NCBI RefSeq assembly: GCF_945915845.1
Contig: NZ_CAMEFX010000019.1
Span: 1-38,154, forward strand
Direction of reading: 5' to 3'
DNA length: 38,154 bases
Source: an uncultured Actinobacillus sp.
GTDB taxonomy: Bacteria; Pseudomonadota; Gammaproteobacteria; Enterobacterales; Pasteurellaceae
The translations under genes and the position numbers were made by a program. The notes beneath the pieces were generated by a model. That model did no database searches. It worked only from the letters and a program-made list of their open reading frames with translations, and was not told where the DNA came from. Of this stretch, positions 26,043 through 32,940 are shown one piece after another. Numbering within the stretch: position 1 is the stretch's first letter; each line of letters starts with the position of its first letter.

Positions 26043-26981
26043 ATGAAAGTAACTGTATTAGGTGCAGCGGGTGGCATCGGTCAACCATTATCTTTATTAT
26101 TAAAATTAAATCTTCCTGCTGGAAGCGAATTAAGTTTATATGATGTTGCACCATTTACCCCTGGTGTTGCGAAAGATGTTAGCCATATCCCGACGGATGT
26201 TAAAGTAGAAGGTTTTTCAGGCGATGATTTAGGTAAAGCCTTGGTGGGTGCTGATGTTGTGTTGATTCCTGCCGGTGTGGCACGTAAACCGGGCATGACA
26301 CGTGCCGATTTATTTAATATTAATGCAGGTATTGTCCGTGATTTAGTGGCAAAAGCAGCGGAAGTTTGTCCTAATGCTCGTATTGGTATTATCACGAACC
26401 CAGTGAATGCGACTGTTCCGATTGCAGCAGAAGTATTGAAAAAAGCCGGGGTTTACGATAAACGTAAATTATTTGGCGTGACGACGTTAGATGTGATCCG
26501 TTCAGAAACCTTTATTGCGGAATTAAAAAATACTGAATTGCGTTCAGGTTCAGTGAGTGTAATCGGTGGACACTCCGGTACCACAATTTTGCCATTGTTA
26601 TCACAAGTTCAGCATGTTGAATTTAGCGACGAAGAAATTAAATCATTAACTTATCGTATCCAAAATGCGGGTACGGAAGTGGTTGAAGCAAAAGCCGGCG
26701 CAGGTTCTGCAACTTTATCAATGGCTTATGCAGCAATGCGTTTTGCCGTTGCTCTAGTTCGCGCTGCACAAGGTGAAAATGTAACGATTTGTTCTTATGT
26801 GGAAGGTGATGGTCAATTTGCACCATTCTTTGCACAACCGGTGCGTTTAGGCAAAGAAGGTGTGGAGGAATTCTTACCATTAGGTCCATTAAGTGCCTTT
26901 GAACAAGCCGCATTAGATGAAATGTTACCTATTTTACGTACAGAAATCGAAAATGGCGTAAAATTCATTAGTGAAGCATAA
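26043..26981 (+). CDS. mdh: Malate dehydrogenase
   Basis: This NAD-dependent cytosolic TCA-cycle enzyme interconverts malate and oxaloacetate. The 312-residue product matches bacterial Mdh of the gamma-proteobacterial type. The NAD-binding GAAGGIGQ is at 7-14, substrate-binding Arg residues are in [12 protein letters not shown], and the catalytic His is in VIGGHSGTT. The start at 26043 is fixed by AAGGAG nine bases upstream. A frame extending back to 25920 adds 41 unrelated residues and is not used. It is divergent from argR. An inverted uptake-signal terminator follows. Confidence 0.97.
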   Translation: MKVTVLGAAGGIGQPLSLLLKLNLPAGSELSLYDVAPFTPGVAKDVSHIPTDVKVEGFSGDDLGKALVGADVVLIPAGVARKPGMTRADLFNINAGIVRDLVAKAAEVCPNARIGIITNPVNATVPIAAEVLKKAGVYDKRKLFGVTTLDVIRSETFIAELKNTELRSGSVSVIGGHSGTTILPLLSQVQHVEFSDEEIKSLTYRIQNAGTEVVEAKAGAGSATLSMAYAAMRFAVALVRAAQGENVTICSYVEGDGQFAPFFAQPVRLGKEGVEEFLPLGPLSAFEQAALDEMLPILRTEIENGVKFISEA

Positions 26982-27006
26982 TTAGATGCGGTTATAGAAC
27001 TTATAG

Positions 27007-27039
27007 AAAAAGTGCGGTGAGATCTACCGCACTTTTTTT
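27007..27039. terminator. Bidirectional terminator made of paired uptake signals
   Basis: AAAAAGTGCGGT (27007-27018), a 7-base loop, and ACCGCACTTTTTTT (27026-27039) form a strong stem with A- and T-runs on both sides. It lies between the converging mdh and prmB genes and should serve both. Confidence 0.9.
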
Positions 27040-27047
27040 AGGATTAA

Positions 27048-27992
27048 TTAACAGAATAAATCTCGATATTCTTCTAACTGTGCTTTGGTTAAGCTAAATA
27101 CGCCTACGCCGCCATTTTTTAACTCAACCCAATTAAAAGGCACATCTGGGTATTGCTCGATTAAATGTACCATGCTATTGCCTACTTCACATACCAGTAC
27201 GCCATTATCATTGAGATAATCTGCTGCATGAGCGAGAATTTGTTTTGTGATATCCAAACCGTCATAACCTGAGCCAAGTGCCAGTTCGGGCTCAAAATGA
27301 AATTCTTCAGGCATATCGCTGAGATCTTCTAAATCGACATAAGGTGGATTGGTCACAATAAGATCGTATTTGTCACCAATGAGGTTGCTGAATAGATCAG
27401 ATTGTAATGGAAAGACGCGATCTTGCATGCCATGACGCTCAATATTGATTTCAGCAACATTTAAAGCATCAAAGGATAAATCCACCGCATCCACTTCCGC
27501 ATTCGGGAATTTGTCTGCGCAAGCAATGGCAATGCAACCACTGCCTGTACAGAGATCTAAAATACGTGTTGGGTTGTGGTGTAATAGCCCTCGGAAGCTG
27601 TCTTCAATGAGTGCGCTGATAGGTGAACGTGGCACAATAACGCGTTCATCCACATAAAACTCTAATCCACAGAACCATGCACTGTTAACTAAATAGGCAA
27701 CAGGAACACGTTTTGCCAAGCGTTCGGTCACCAAACCAACTAATAATTGTTTTTCCGATAAGGTTAAGCGTGTATCGAATAGATTATCCGGTAAATCCAT
27801 TGGTAATTCTAAACCTGTTAACACCAAATGCAGGCTTTCATCCCAAGCGTTATCTTGACCATGGCCATAATAAATATCAGAACGATTAAAATTGCTAAAG
27901 GTCCAGCGAAGGAAATCTTTAATGGTTTGTAGGCTATTAGGTACATCATCTGAAGCGATAAGTTCAATAAGTTCTTGGTTGTGTGTTGTCAT
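27048..27992 (-). CDS. prmB: Ribosomal protein L3 N5-glutamine methyltransferase
   Basis: This SAM-dependent methyltransferase of 314 residues modifies a glutamine of ribosomal protein L3. The Gln-methyltransferase signature NPPYVD is present, followed by the PrmB-type [19 protein letters not shown] segment. The SAM-binding loop is [18 protein letters not shown] lies nine bases before the ATG. It is divergent from smrB with 65 bases between, a common arrangement in gamma-proteobacteria, which also distinguishes it from PrmC (usually next to prfA). Confidence 0.94.
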   Translation of the reverse strand: MTTHNQELIELIASDDVPNSLQTIKDFLRWTFSNFNRSDIYYGHGQDNAWDESLHLVLTGLELPMDLPDNLFDTRLTLSEKQLLVGLVTERLAKRVPVAYLVNSAWFCGLEFYVDERVIVPRSPISALIEDSFRGLLHHNPTRILDLCTGSGCIAIACADKFPNAEVDAVDLSFDALNVAEINIERHGMQDRVFPLQSDLFSNLIGDKYDLIVTNPPYVDLEDLSDMPEEFHFEPELALGSGYDGLDITKQILAHAADYLNDNGVLVCEVGNSMVHLIEQYPDVPFNWVELKNGGVGVFSLTKAQLEEYRDLFC

Positions 27993-28057
27993 AGATATGT
28001 CCTTAAAAAGACGAAAGAATTTATGCTATTATACGTCAAAACGAAAAGGAATGCAGA

Positions 28058-28564
28058 ATGTTAAACGATGAAGATATCGCCTTATTTCGAGAAAATATTC
28101 AAGGCACGAAGAAAATTAAACAAGACACTTTTGTGGCGAAACGCTTAGTCAATACAAAGAAAAAATCTGAACAACGTGAAATTCGTGAAAAACAAGATAC
28201 TTTATTTTATTTTTCCGATGAATATGAACCCTTGTTAGATGAAGAAAGTGCGGTGAAATATTTGCGCGAAAATGAAGACAGCTATTTATTAAAACAACTT
28301 CGCCGCGGCGATTTTTCCCCTGACTTATTTTTAGATTTACATGGGTTAACCCGTGAGCAAGCTAAACAAGAATTAGCAAGTTTGTTGCAGGCTTGTGTGG
28401 ATGAACATATTTATTGCGCTAGCATTATGACAGGTTATGGTACTTTTACGCTCAAAAAGCAAATTCCGCGTTGGTTAGTTCAACATCCAAGAGTTCGTGC
28501 TTTGCATCAAGCTCCAAAAGAATGGGGCGGCGATGCGGCAATTTTGATTTTAGTAGATGTTTAA
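28058..28564 (+). CDS. smrB: Smr-domain ribosome-rescue endonuclease SmrB
   Basis: SmrB is recruited to collided ribosomes and cuts the mRNA between them. The 168-residue length is near the family norm. The N-terminal extension is charged and helical. The Smr domain starts near residue 88 with DLFLDLHGLTREQAKQEL, containing the DLH motif. The second motif reads MTGYGTFTLKKQIP, where Escherichia coli, as I recall it, has HGHGKHILKQQTP, so the second His and the Lys are replaced by Tyr and Thr. HQAPKEWGGDAAILILVDV closes the domain. AAAAGGA precedes the ATG. It is followed by an intrinsic terminator. Confidence 0.93.
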   Translation: MLNDEDIALFRENIQGTKKIKQDTFVAKRLVNTKKKSEQREIREKQDTLFYFSDEYEPLLDEESAVKYLRENEDSYLLKQLRRGDFSPDLFLDLHGLTREQAKQELASLLQACVDEHIYCASIMTGYGTFTLKKQIPRWLVQHPRVRALHQAPKEWGGDAAILILVDV

Positions 28565-28586
28565 TTGATGTATAAATATATATGAA

Positions 28587-28613
28587 AAAGCCGTGATTAA
28601 CACGGCTTTATTT
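28587..28613 (+). terminator. Intrinsic terminator after smrB
   Basis: AAAGCCGTG (28587-28595), loop ATTAA and CACGGCTTT (28601-28609) are followed by ATTT. The 9-bp stem ends smrB transcription just before a separate promoter. Confidence 0.85.
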
Positions 28614-28621
28614 GTTATAAT
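28613..28621 (+). promoter_or_regulatory. Extended -10 promoter for the small-peptide transcript
   Basis: TGT at 28613-28615 directly precedes a perfect TATAAT at 28616-28621, an extended -10 element. No strong -35 is seen, as is usual for this class. Taking T28616 as -12 gives a start near 28628, at the first base pair of the downstream hairpin. Confidence 0.6.
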
Positions 28622-28628
28622 CCTTTTC

Positions 28629-28704
28629 ACGCTACTGGTAGGCTCGGTGTCGGGCTATGTCGGTAGCCTGTGAGCCTAAATCATCCTTAGTAGCGTTAAG
28701 GAGG
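28629..28704 (+). ncRNA. Structured 5' leader with nested hairpin and sequestrable ribosome-binding site
   Basis: Three nested stems are visible: ACGCTACT (28629-28636) with AGTAGCGT (28689-28696), TAGGCTC (28639-28645) with GAGCCTA (28672-28678), and CGGGCTA (28651-28657) with TAGCCTG (28664-28670, one G-U pair). The ribosome-binding site AAGGAGG (28698-28704) follows at once. An alternative hairpin, TCCTT (28684-28688) with AAGGA (28698-28702), would hide it and cannot coexist with the first stem. This is a candidate translational switch or a structured toxin-type leader. I do not recognise a named riboswitch. Confidence 0.6.
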
Positions 28705-28711
28705 CTTACGA

Positions 28712-28810
28712 ATGAAAAGATTTTTAGCATTGCTAATTTTCCTTGCTGCAGTTGGTGCAGCGATTGAAATATTCACTCTATTTCAATTACTAGAATATCT
28801 AGCTTCGTAA
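28712..28810 (+). CDS. 32-residue hydrophobic membrane peptide
   Basis: A short frame begins with ATG seven bases after a consensus AAGGAGG and ends with TAA at 28810. The product starts MKRFLALLIFLAAVG and continues as one long hydrophobic helix (about residues 4-25) with a single Glu at 19, ending in LLEYLAS. A positively charged start plus one membrane segment resembles type I toxin peptides and other small membrane proteins, but I cannot place it in a family. It has its own extended -10 promoter and a structured leader, and is isolated between the smrB terminator and the 3' end of lpxL. Coding status rests on the ribosome-binding site and composition, so it is plausible but unproven. Confidence 0.65.
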   Translation: MKRFLALLIFLAAVGAAIEIFTLFQLLEYLAS

Positions 28811-28821
28811 GTGGCAAGCAA

Positions 28822-28844
28822 GGGGCGGCGTAGTGAACTGCCCC
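28822..28844 (+). other. GC-rich hairpin downstream of the small peptide
   Basis: GGGGCGG (28822-28828) and CTGCCCC (28838-28844) form seven pairs including one G-U, with a 9-base loop, starting 12 bases after the peptide stop. No U-tract follows, so it may be an RNA-stabilising 3' structure or a factor-dependent end. The remaining bases to 28896 hold nothing I recognise. Confidence 0.5.
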
Positions 28845-28896
28845 GACTTCTATATATTACGCGGTTAATGAGAAATTGTCTATCTCTGTGTGGATT

Positions 28897-29832
28897 TTAA
28901 TTATACAAACTTGGCGCATTTTCATCGGGGCGCGTTTTAAAACGGCGGTGTAACCACATATATTGTTCAATTCCTTGCATAATTTCTTTTTCTACCACTT
29001 TATTCATTCGTATTGCAATGTCGGTTTCATTGCTTAAATCACTAAAATCCACTGCGGGTGAAATTCTCACCGTGTAGCCTGTACCATCCTGATTGCGTAA
29101 AGGCGCAAAGGGTATCACTTTAGTATCAGGGGCTGAACGAAGTAAAAAGTAAGATCCTGTCGTTGTGGCGGCATCCGGTACAGCAAAAAATGGCACAAAT
29201 ACCGCATTTTTTCGTCCGTAATCATGATCCGGTGCATACCAAATGGTTTCTTTGTTTTTTAATGCTTTGATCATGCCGCGTAAATCTTTGCGATCCAACA
29301 TATCTTTATTGGAGCGCAAACGTCCCCAAACTTGAAGCCAGTTTAAAATGGGGTTGTCATTGGGACGGTAAACACCAATACCTTGGTGATGAATACCGAC
29401 AATTCGTGCGCCCAGTTCAAGGGTAAGAAAATGTACGCCCACAAACAAAATACCATTATTGGGATACGCTTTAAGGTGTTCCAGACCTTCTATTTTAGAC
29501 CATTTTTTGATTCGGCGATCTGACCAAAACCATGCCATGCCTGTTTCAATAATCGCCATGCCAACAGATTGGAGATTTTCCTGCAAAATATGCTCTCGTT
29601 GACTTTCGGGCATTTCAGGAAAGGCTAATTCTAAATTACGGCGTGCAATTTTGGCACGTTTTTTCCCCACTTTTAATCGGCTAAACAATGCTCCAAGCCC
29701 TTTGCCGATATGGCGTAAAATGGGATAAGGCAAACATAAAATAAGCCAAAATAAACCAACAGCGAGCCAAAACCCCCAATGTTTAGGGTGAAGATAGGAT
29801 TTTTTAAATTGTGGTAAATGATTTTTAGACAT
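28897..29832 (-). CDS. lpxL: Lipid A biosynthesis lauroyl/late acyltransferase
   Basis: This inner-membrane-anchored enzyme adds a secondary acyl chain to Kdo-lipid IVA. The 311 residues include an N-terminal membrane anchor (about 20-40) and the catalytic H-x4-E motif, His134 and Glu139 in VGVHFLTLELG. YAPDHDYGRKNAVFVPFF and the C-terminal WLHRRFKTRP are typical of LpxL/HtrB. It is divergent from hldE, the same pairing as htrB/rfaE in Haemophilus influenzae, and both act in lipooligosaccharide assembly. A single uptake signal lies in the divergent region. Confidence 0.94.
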   Translation of the reverse strand: MSKNHLPQFKKSYLHPKHWGFWLAVGLFWLILCLPYPILRHIGKGLGALFSRLKVGKKRAKIARRNLELAFPEMPESQREHILQENLQSVGMAIIETGMAWFWSDRRIKKWSKIEGLEHLKAYPNNGILFVGVHFLTLELGARIVGIHHQGIGVYRPNDNPILNWLQVWGRLRSNKDMLDRKDLRGMIKALKNKETIWYAPDHDYGRKNAVFVPFFAVPDAATTTGSYFLLRSAPDTKVIPFAPLRNQDGTGYTVRISPAVDFSDLSNETDIAIRMNKVVEKEIMQGIEQYMWLHRRFKTRPDENAPSLYN

Positions 29833-29893
29833 TGTGATACATCCATTTTAAAGTGCGGTTAGTTTAACGCAAATTTTGAGAAAACTTAAGAAA

Positions 29894-29922
29894 AGCCTGA
29901 TGTACTATGGTAAAATCAGGCT
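29894..29922 (+). other. Hairpin in the hldE leader/promoter region
   Basis: AGCCTGA (29894-29900) and TCAGGCT (29916-29922) pair across 15 bases and are followed by AAATTTTT. The loop includes TAAAAT, which could equally be the hldE -10 element, so the function is uncertain. Confidence 0.4.
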
Positions 29923-29945
29923 AAATTTTTCTATAAGGATAGTTT

Positions 29946-31373
29946 ATGGCTCAGTATTCTGCTCAATTTCCTACTGCCAAAGTGCTTGTGCTTGGTGATG
30001 TTATGCTTGATCGTTATTGGTTTGGTGCTACTAATCGAATTTCTCCTGAAGCCCCTGTACCCGTAGTTCGTGTACAAGAGAATGAAGAGCGTGCCGGTGG
30101 CGCGGCGAATGTGGCAATGAACATTGCTTCGTTGAATGTACCTGTGCAGTTGTTAGGGTTAACGGGTAATGATGAAGCAGGTTCGGCATTAACAACATTA
30201 CTCGAGAATGAGAAAATTCATTGCGATTTTGTGAAATTAGATACCCACCCGACAATTACGAAGCTGCGTATTTTATCTCGTCATCAACAATTGTTACGTC
30301 TTGATTTTGAAGAAAATTTTAATAATATTCATAGCGAAAGTTTACTCGAAAAATTAAAAAGTGCGGTAAAAAATGTCGGGGCTTTAATCCTGTCTGATTA
30401 TGGTAAAGGGACGCTAAATGATGTTCAACAAATGATTCAGATTGCGCGTAAAGCCAATGTGCCGATTTTAATTGATCCAAAAGGGACGGATTTTGAACGT
30501 TATCGTGGTGCAACCTTATTGACCCCGAATATGTCCGAATTTGAAGCGGTAGTGGGTAAGTGTGAATGTGAAGAAGATATTGTTGCAAAAGGTCTGAAAA
30601 TGATTTCGGATTTTGATTTGACCGCACTTTTAGTGACGCGTTCAGAAAAAGGAATGACATTATTGCGTCCAAATCAGCCGGCTTTTCATTTACCAACCGA
30701 AGCCAAAGAGGTTTATGATGTAACGGGGGCGGGTGATACCGTTATTTCTGTATTGGCAACAGCATTGGCAGACGGTCGTTCATTAGAAGAATCTTGTTAT
30801 TTGGCTAATGTGGCCGCCGGTATTGTAGTGGGTAAATTGGGAACCTCAACGGTTTCAAATGTTGAATTGGAGCATGCAATTCATGGTAGAACCACAACAG
30901 GATTTGGCATTATGACAGAATCCGAACTCAAAAGTGCGGTGCAATTAGCCAAAGATCGTGGTGAAAGAATTGTTATGACGAATGGTTGTTTCGATATTTT
31001 ACACCCAGGACATGTTTCTTACTTAGAAAATGCTCGTAAGTTAGGGGATCGTTTAATTGTTGCTGTAAATTCTGATGCTTCGGTAAAACGTTTAAAAGGT
31101 GAAACAAGACCAATTAATGACTTGAATAATCGTATGGCGGTATTAGCAGGATTAGCTTCAGTGGACTGGTTAGTGGCGTTTAATGAAGATACGCCACAAC
31201 GTTTGATTGGCGAAGTTTTACCTGACTTACTCGTTAAAGGCGGCGATTATAAACCGGAAGAGATTGCGGGCTCAAAAGAAGTGTGGGCAAATGGCGGTGA
31301 TGTTCAGGTGCTTAACTTTGAAAATGGCTGTTCAACCAGTAATGTGATTAAGAAAATTCAAGAATTAGGTTAA
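29946..31373 (+). CDS. hldE: Bifunctional heptose-7-phosphate kinase / heptose-1-phosphate adenylyltransferase
   Basis: This cytosolic enzyme makes ADP-heptose for the lipooligosaccharide inner core. Residues 1 to about 318 form a ribokinase-like domain with [11 protein letters not shown] near the start and the catalytic DVTGAGDTV motif. Residues about 340-475 form a nucleotidyltransferase domain with [16 protein letters not shown]. The 475-residue length matches HldE (RfaE). AAGGAT precedes the ATG. It is divergent from lpxL and followed by a strong terminator. Confidence 0.97.
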   Translation: MAQYSAQFPTAKVLVLGDVMLDRYWFGATNRISPEAPVPVVRVQENEERAGGAANVAMNIASLNVPVQLLGLTGNDEAGSALTTLLENEKIHCDFVKLDTHPTITKLRILSRHQQLLRLDFEENFNNIHSESLLEKLKSAVKNVGALILSDYGKGTLNDVQQMIQIARKANVPILIDPKGTDFERYRGATLLTPNMSEFEAVVGKCECEEDIVAKGLKMISDFDLTALLVTRSEKGMTLLRPNQPAFHLPTEAKEVYDVTGAGDTVISVLATALADGRSLEESCYLANVAAGIVVGKLGTSTVSNVELEHAIHGRTTTGFGIMTESELKSAVQLAKDRGERIVMTNGCFDILHPGHVSYLENARKLGDRLIVAVNSDASVKRLKGETRPINDLNNRMAVLAGLASVDWLVAFNEDTPQRLIGEVLPDLLVKGGDYKPEEIAGSKEVWANGGDVQVLNFENGCSTSNVIKKIQELG

Positions 31374-31396
31374 TTTTTGAAGCATTTTATCGAATT

Positions 31397-31426
31397 AAAA
31401 GCCCGAGCGTAAAAACTCGGGCTTTT
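31397..31426. terminator. Bidirectional intrinsic terminator between hldE and the NSS transporter
   Basis: AAAAGCCCGAG (31397-31407), an 8-base loop and CTCGGGCTTTT (31416-31426) make an 11-bp stem with A/T flanks, serving the two converging genes. Confidence 0.92.
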
Positions 31427-31428
31427 GC

Positions 31429-32793
31429 TTACATGAGATTACTCACAAAAATCACAATAATGATGAGTGGCACAACGTATTTGACGTAGTTAAACCAAAT
31501 TGTGGTGAACGTAGAATTTGGCGTATCTGACAGTTCTTGTTTGGCTTTGTCTTTTAACACAAATCCCACAAAAATAGCACAGCCAAGTGCGGTTAATAAA
31601 AAGAGAATATTGCCGCTGAGATAGTCGAAGAAATCGAAAATACTCATCCCAAATGGGCGAATATCTTTCAACATATTATCACTCAATACCGCCGGAATAT
31701 TACCTAACACAAAAATGCTACCAAGGGTGAGCAGAATCGCTTTACCGCGGCGCATACGTAATTTTTCTTGTAGCGCGGTGATAATCACTTCATAAATAGT
31801 GATGGACGTAGTGAGTGCGGCGATAAGGAGTAATCCAAAGAACACAACGGCAAAGAATGTACCGAAAGGTAAATGGGAAAATACGATAGGCAAACTTTGG
31901 AATACTAAAGTCGGGCCTGAGTTTGGTGCGATACCGAAGCTGAATAATGACGGAAAAATCATAAAGCCGGCCAGTACAGCGATAATGGTGTTGGTGAACC
32001 CTGTAATCACAGCGGTTTGGATCAGATTTTCTTCTTTGCTGAGATAGCTTGATAAGGTGATTAATACGCCAAAACCAAGACTTAAGGCGAAGAAAACTTG
32101 TCCTAAGACTTTGATGAAAAGTTCCGCTGAAATTTTGCTGAAATCAGGTTTGAGATAATAAGTAATGCCTTCTATTGCCCCCGGTAAGGTGATATTGCGA
32201 ATCACCATGCCAATTAAGAAGATAAATAAGAGTGGCATCAAATATTTTACCGAGCGTTCAATACCGCCGATAATACCTTTAGCAAGAATAATGTAGTTTG
32301 CGGCTACAAAAATAAAGGTGTAAATGGCGATTTGTAATGGGCTATTGCCAATGCTGAGATCGTAGAATTCTTTTGCGGTGTCTTTTGTAATTGGCGTTGA
32401 AATATCTAGGCTGCCACTAATTAGGCTTACAATGTAGTTCATTACCCAACCACCTAATACCATGTAATAACCCATGATAATAAAAGAGCCGGCTAATCCC
32501 ATATAACCGAGAATTTTCCACCATTTTGAAATGCCTTTATCTTGTAATTTATCGCCAAACGCATCGATAGAGTTGACGCGTAAACGGCGACCGATCACAT
32601 TTTCCACTAAGATCATGGGAATTCCGATGACAAACATGGCGAGACAGAATAGCAATACGTACGCGCCACCGCCGTTTTCGCCTACGAGATAAGGAAAGCG
32701 CCAAGTTGCGCCAAAGCCGACAGTTGCCCCGGCTACCGTCATAATATAAGTCAATTTGCTGGACCAAGTTTGGCGTTCTTGTTTTTGTGTCAT
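31429..32793 (-). CDS. Neurotransmitter:sodium symporter (NSS/SNF) family transporter
   Basis: This 454-residue inner-membrane protein has about 11 membrane segments and the LeuT fold signature WRFPYLVGENGGGAYVL (31-47). The substrate is probably an amino acid, unspecified. Compared with LeuT as I recall it, the TM1 motif reads GFGATWRFP instead of GLGNFLRFP, so the Na1 ligand Asn27 is Ala29. TM6 reads FFALSLGFG instead of FFTLSLGFG, replacing the Thr254 ligand. The Asn286 equivalent (GFTNT) and the TM8 Thr/Ser pair of Na2 (ALTTS) are kept. This suggests altered ion coupling. It is divergent from copA but unrelated in function. Confidence 0.9.
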   Translation of the reverse strand: MTQKQERQTWSSKLTYIMTVAGATVGFGATWRFPYLVGENGGGAYVLLFCLAMFVIGIPMILVENVIGRRLRVNSIDAFGDKLQDKGISKWWKILGYMGLAGSFIIMGYYMVLGGWVMNYIVSLISGSLDISTPITKDTAKEFYDLSIGNSPLQIAIYTFIFVAANYIILAKGIIGGIERSVKYLMPLLFIFLIGMVIRNITLPGAIEGITYYLKPDFSKISAELFIKVLGQVFFALSLGFGVLITLSSYLSKEENLIQTAVITGFTNTIIAVLAGFMIFPSLFSFGIAPNSGPTLVFQSLPIVFSHLPFGTFFAVVFFGLLLIAALTTSITIYEVIITALQEKLRMRRGKAILLTLGSIFVLGNIPAVLSDNMLKDIRPFGMSIFDFFDYLSGNILFLLTALGCAIFVGFVLKDKAKQELSDTPNSTFTTIWFNYVKYVVPLIIIVIFVSNLM

Positions 32794-32880
32794 GGTTATA
32801 GTCCGTGATGTTTTATCGTAAATGTAAAAAAGAGCCGTATTTTACTCTTACTTTAGTAAAAAGCCAAATTCACGCATTGC

Positions 32881-32911
32881 TTGACCTTGTCCTTGGGGTA
32901 AGGTTTATGAT
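32881..32911 (+). promoter_or_regulatory. CueR-type copper-responsive promoter of copA
   Basis: TTGACC (32881-32886) and TATGAT (32906-32911) are separated by 19 bases, the long spacer typical of MerR-family promoters. Within the spacer ACCTT-N11-AAGGT (32884-32904) gives the CueR dyad. This predicts induction of copA by Cu(I)-bound CueR. No cueR gene is in the window. Confidence 0.85.
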
Positions 32912-32940
32912 AGCAACCGTTATAAATCAACAGGAGAAAG

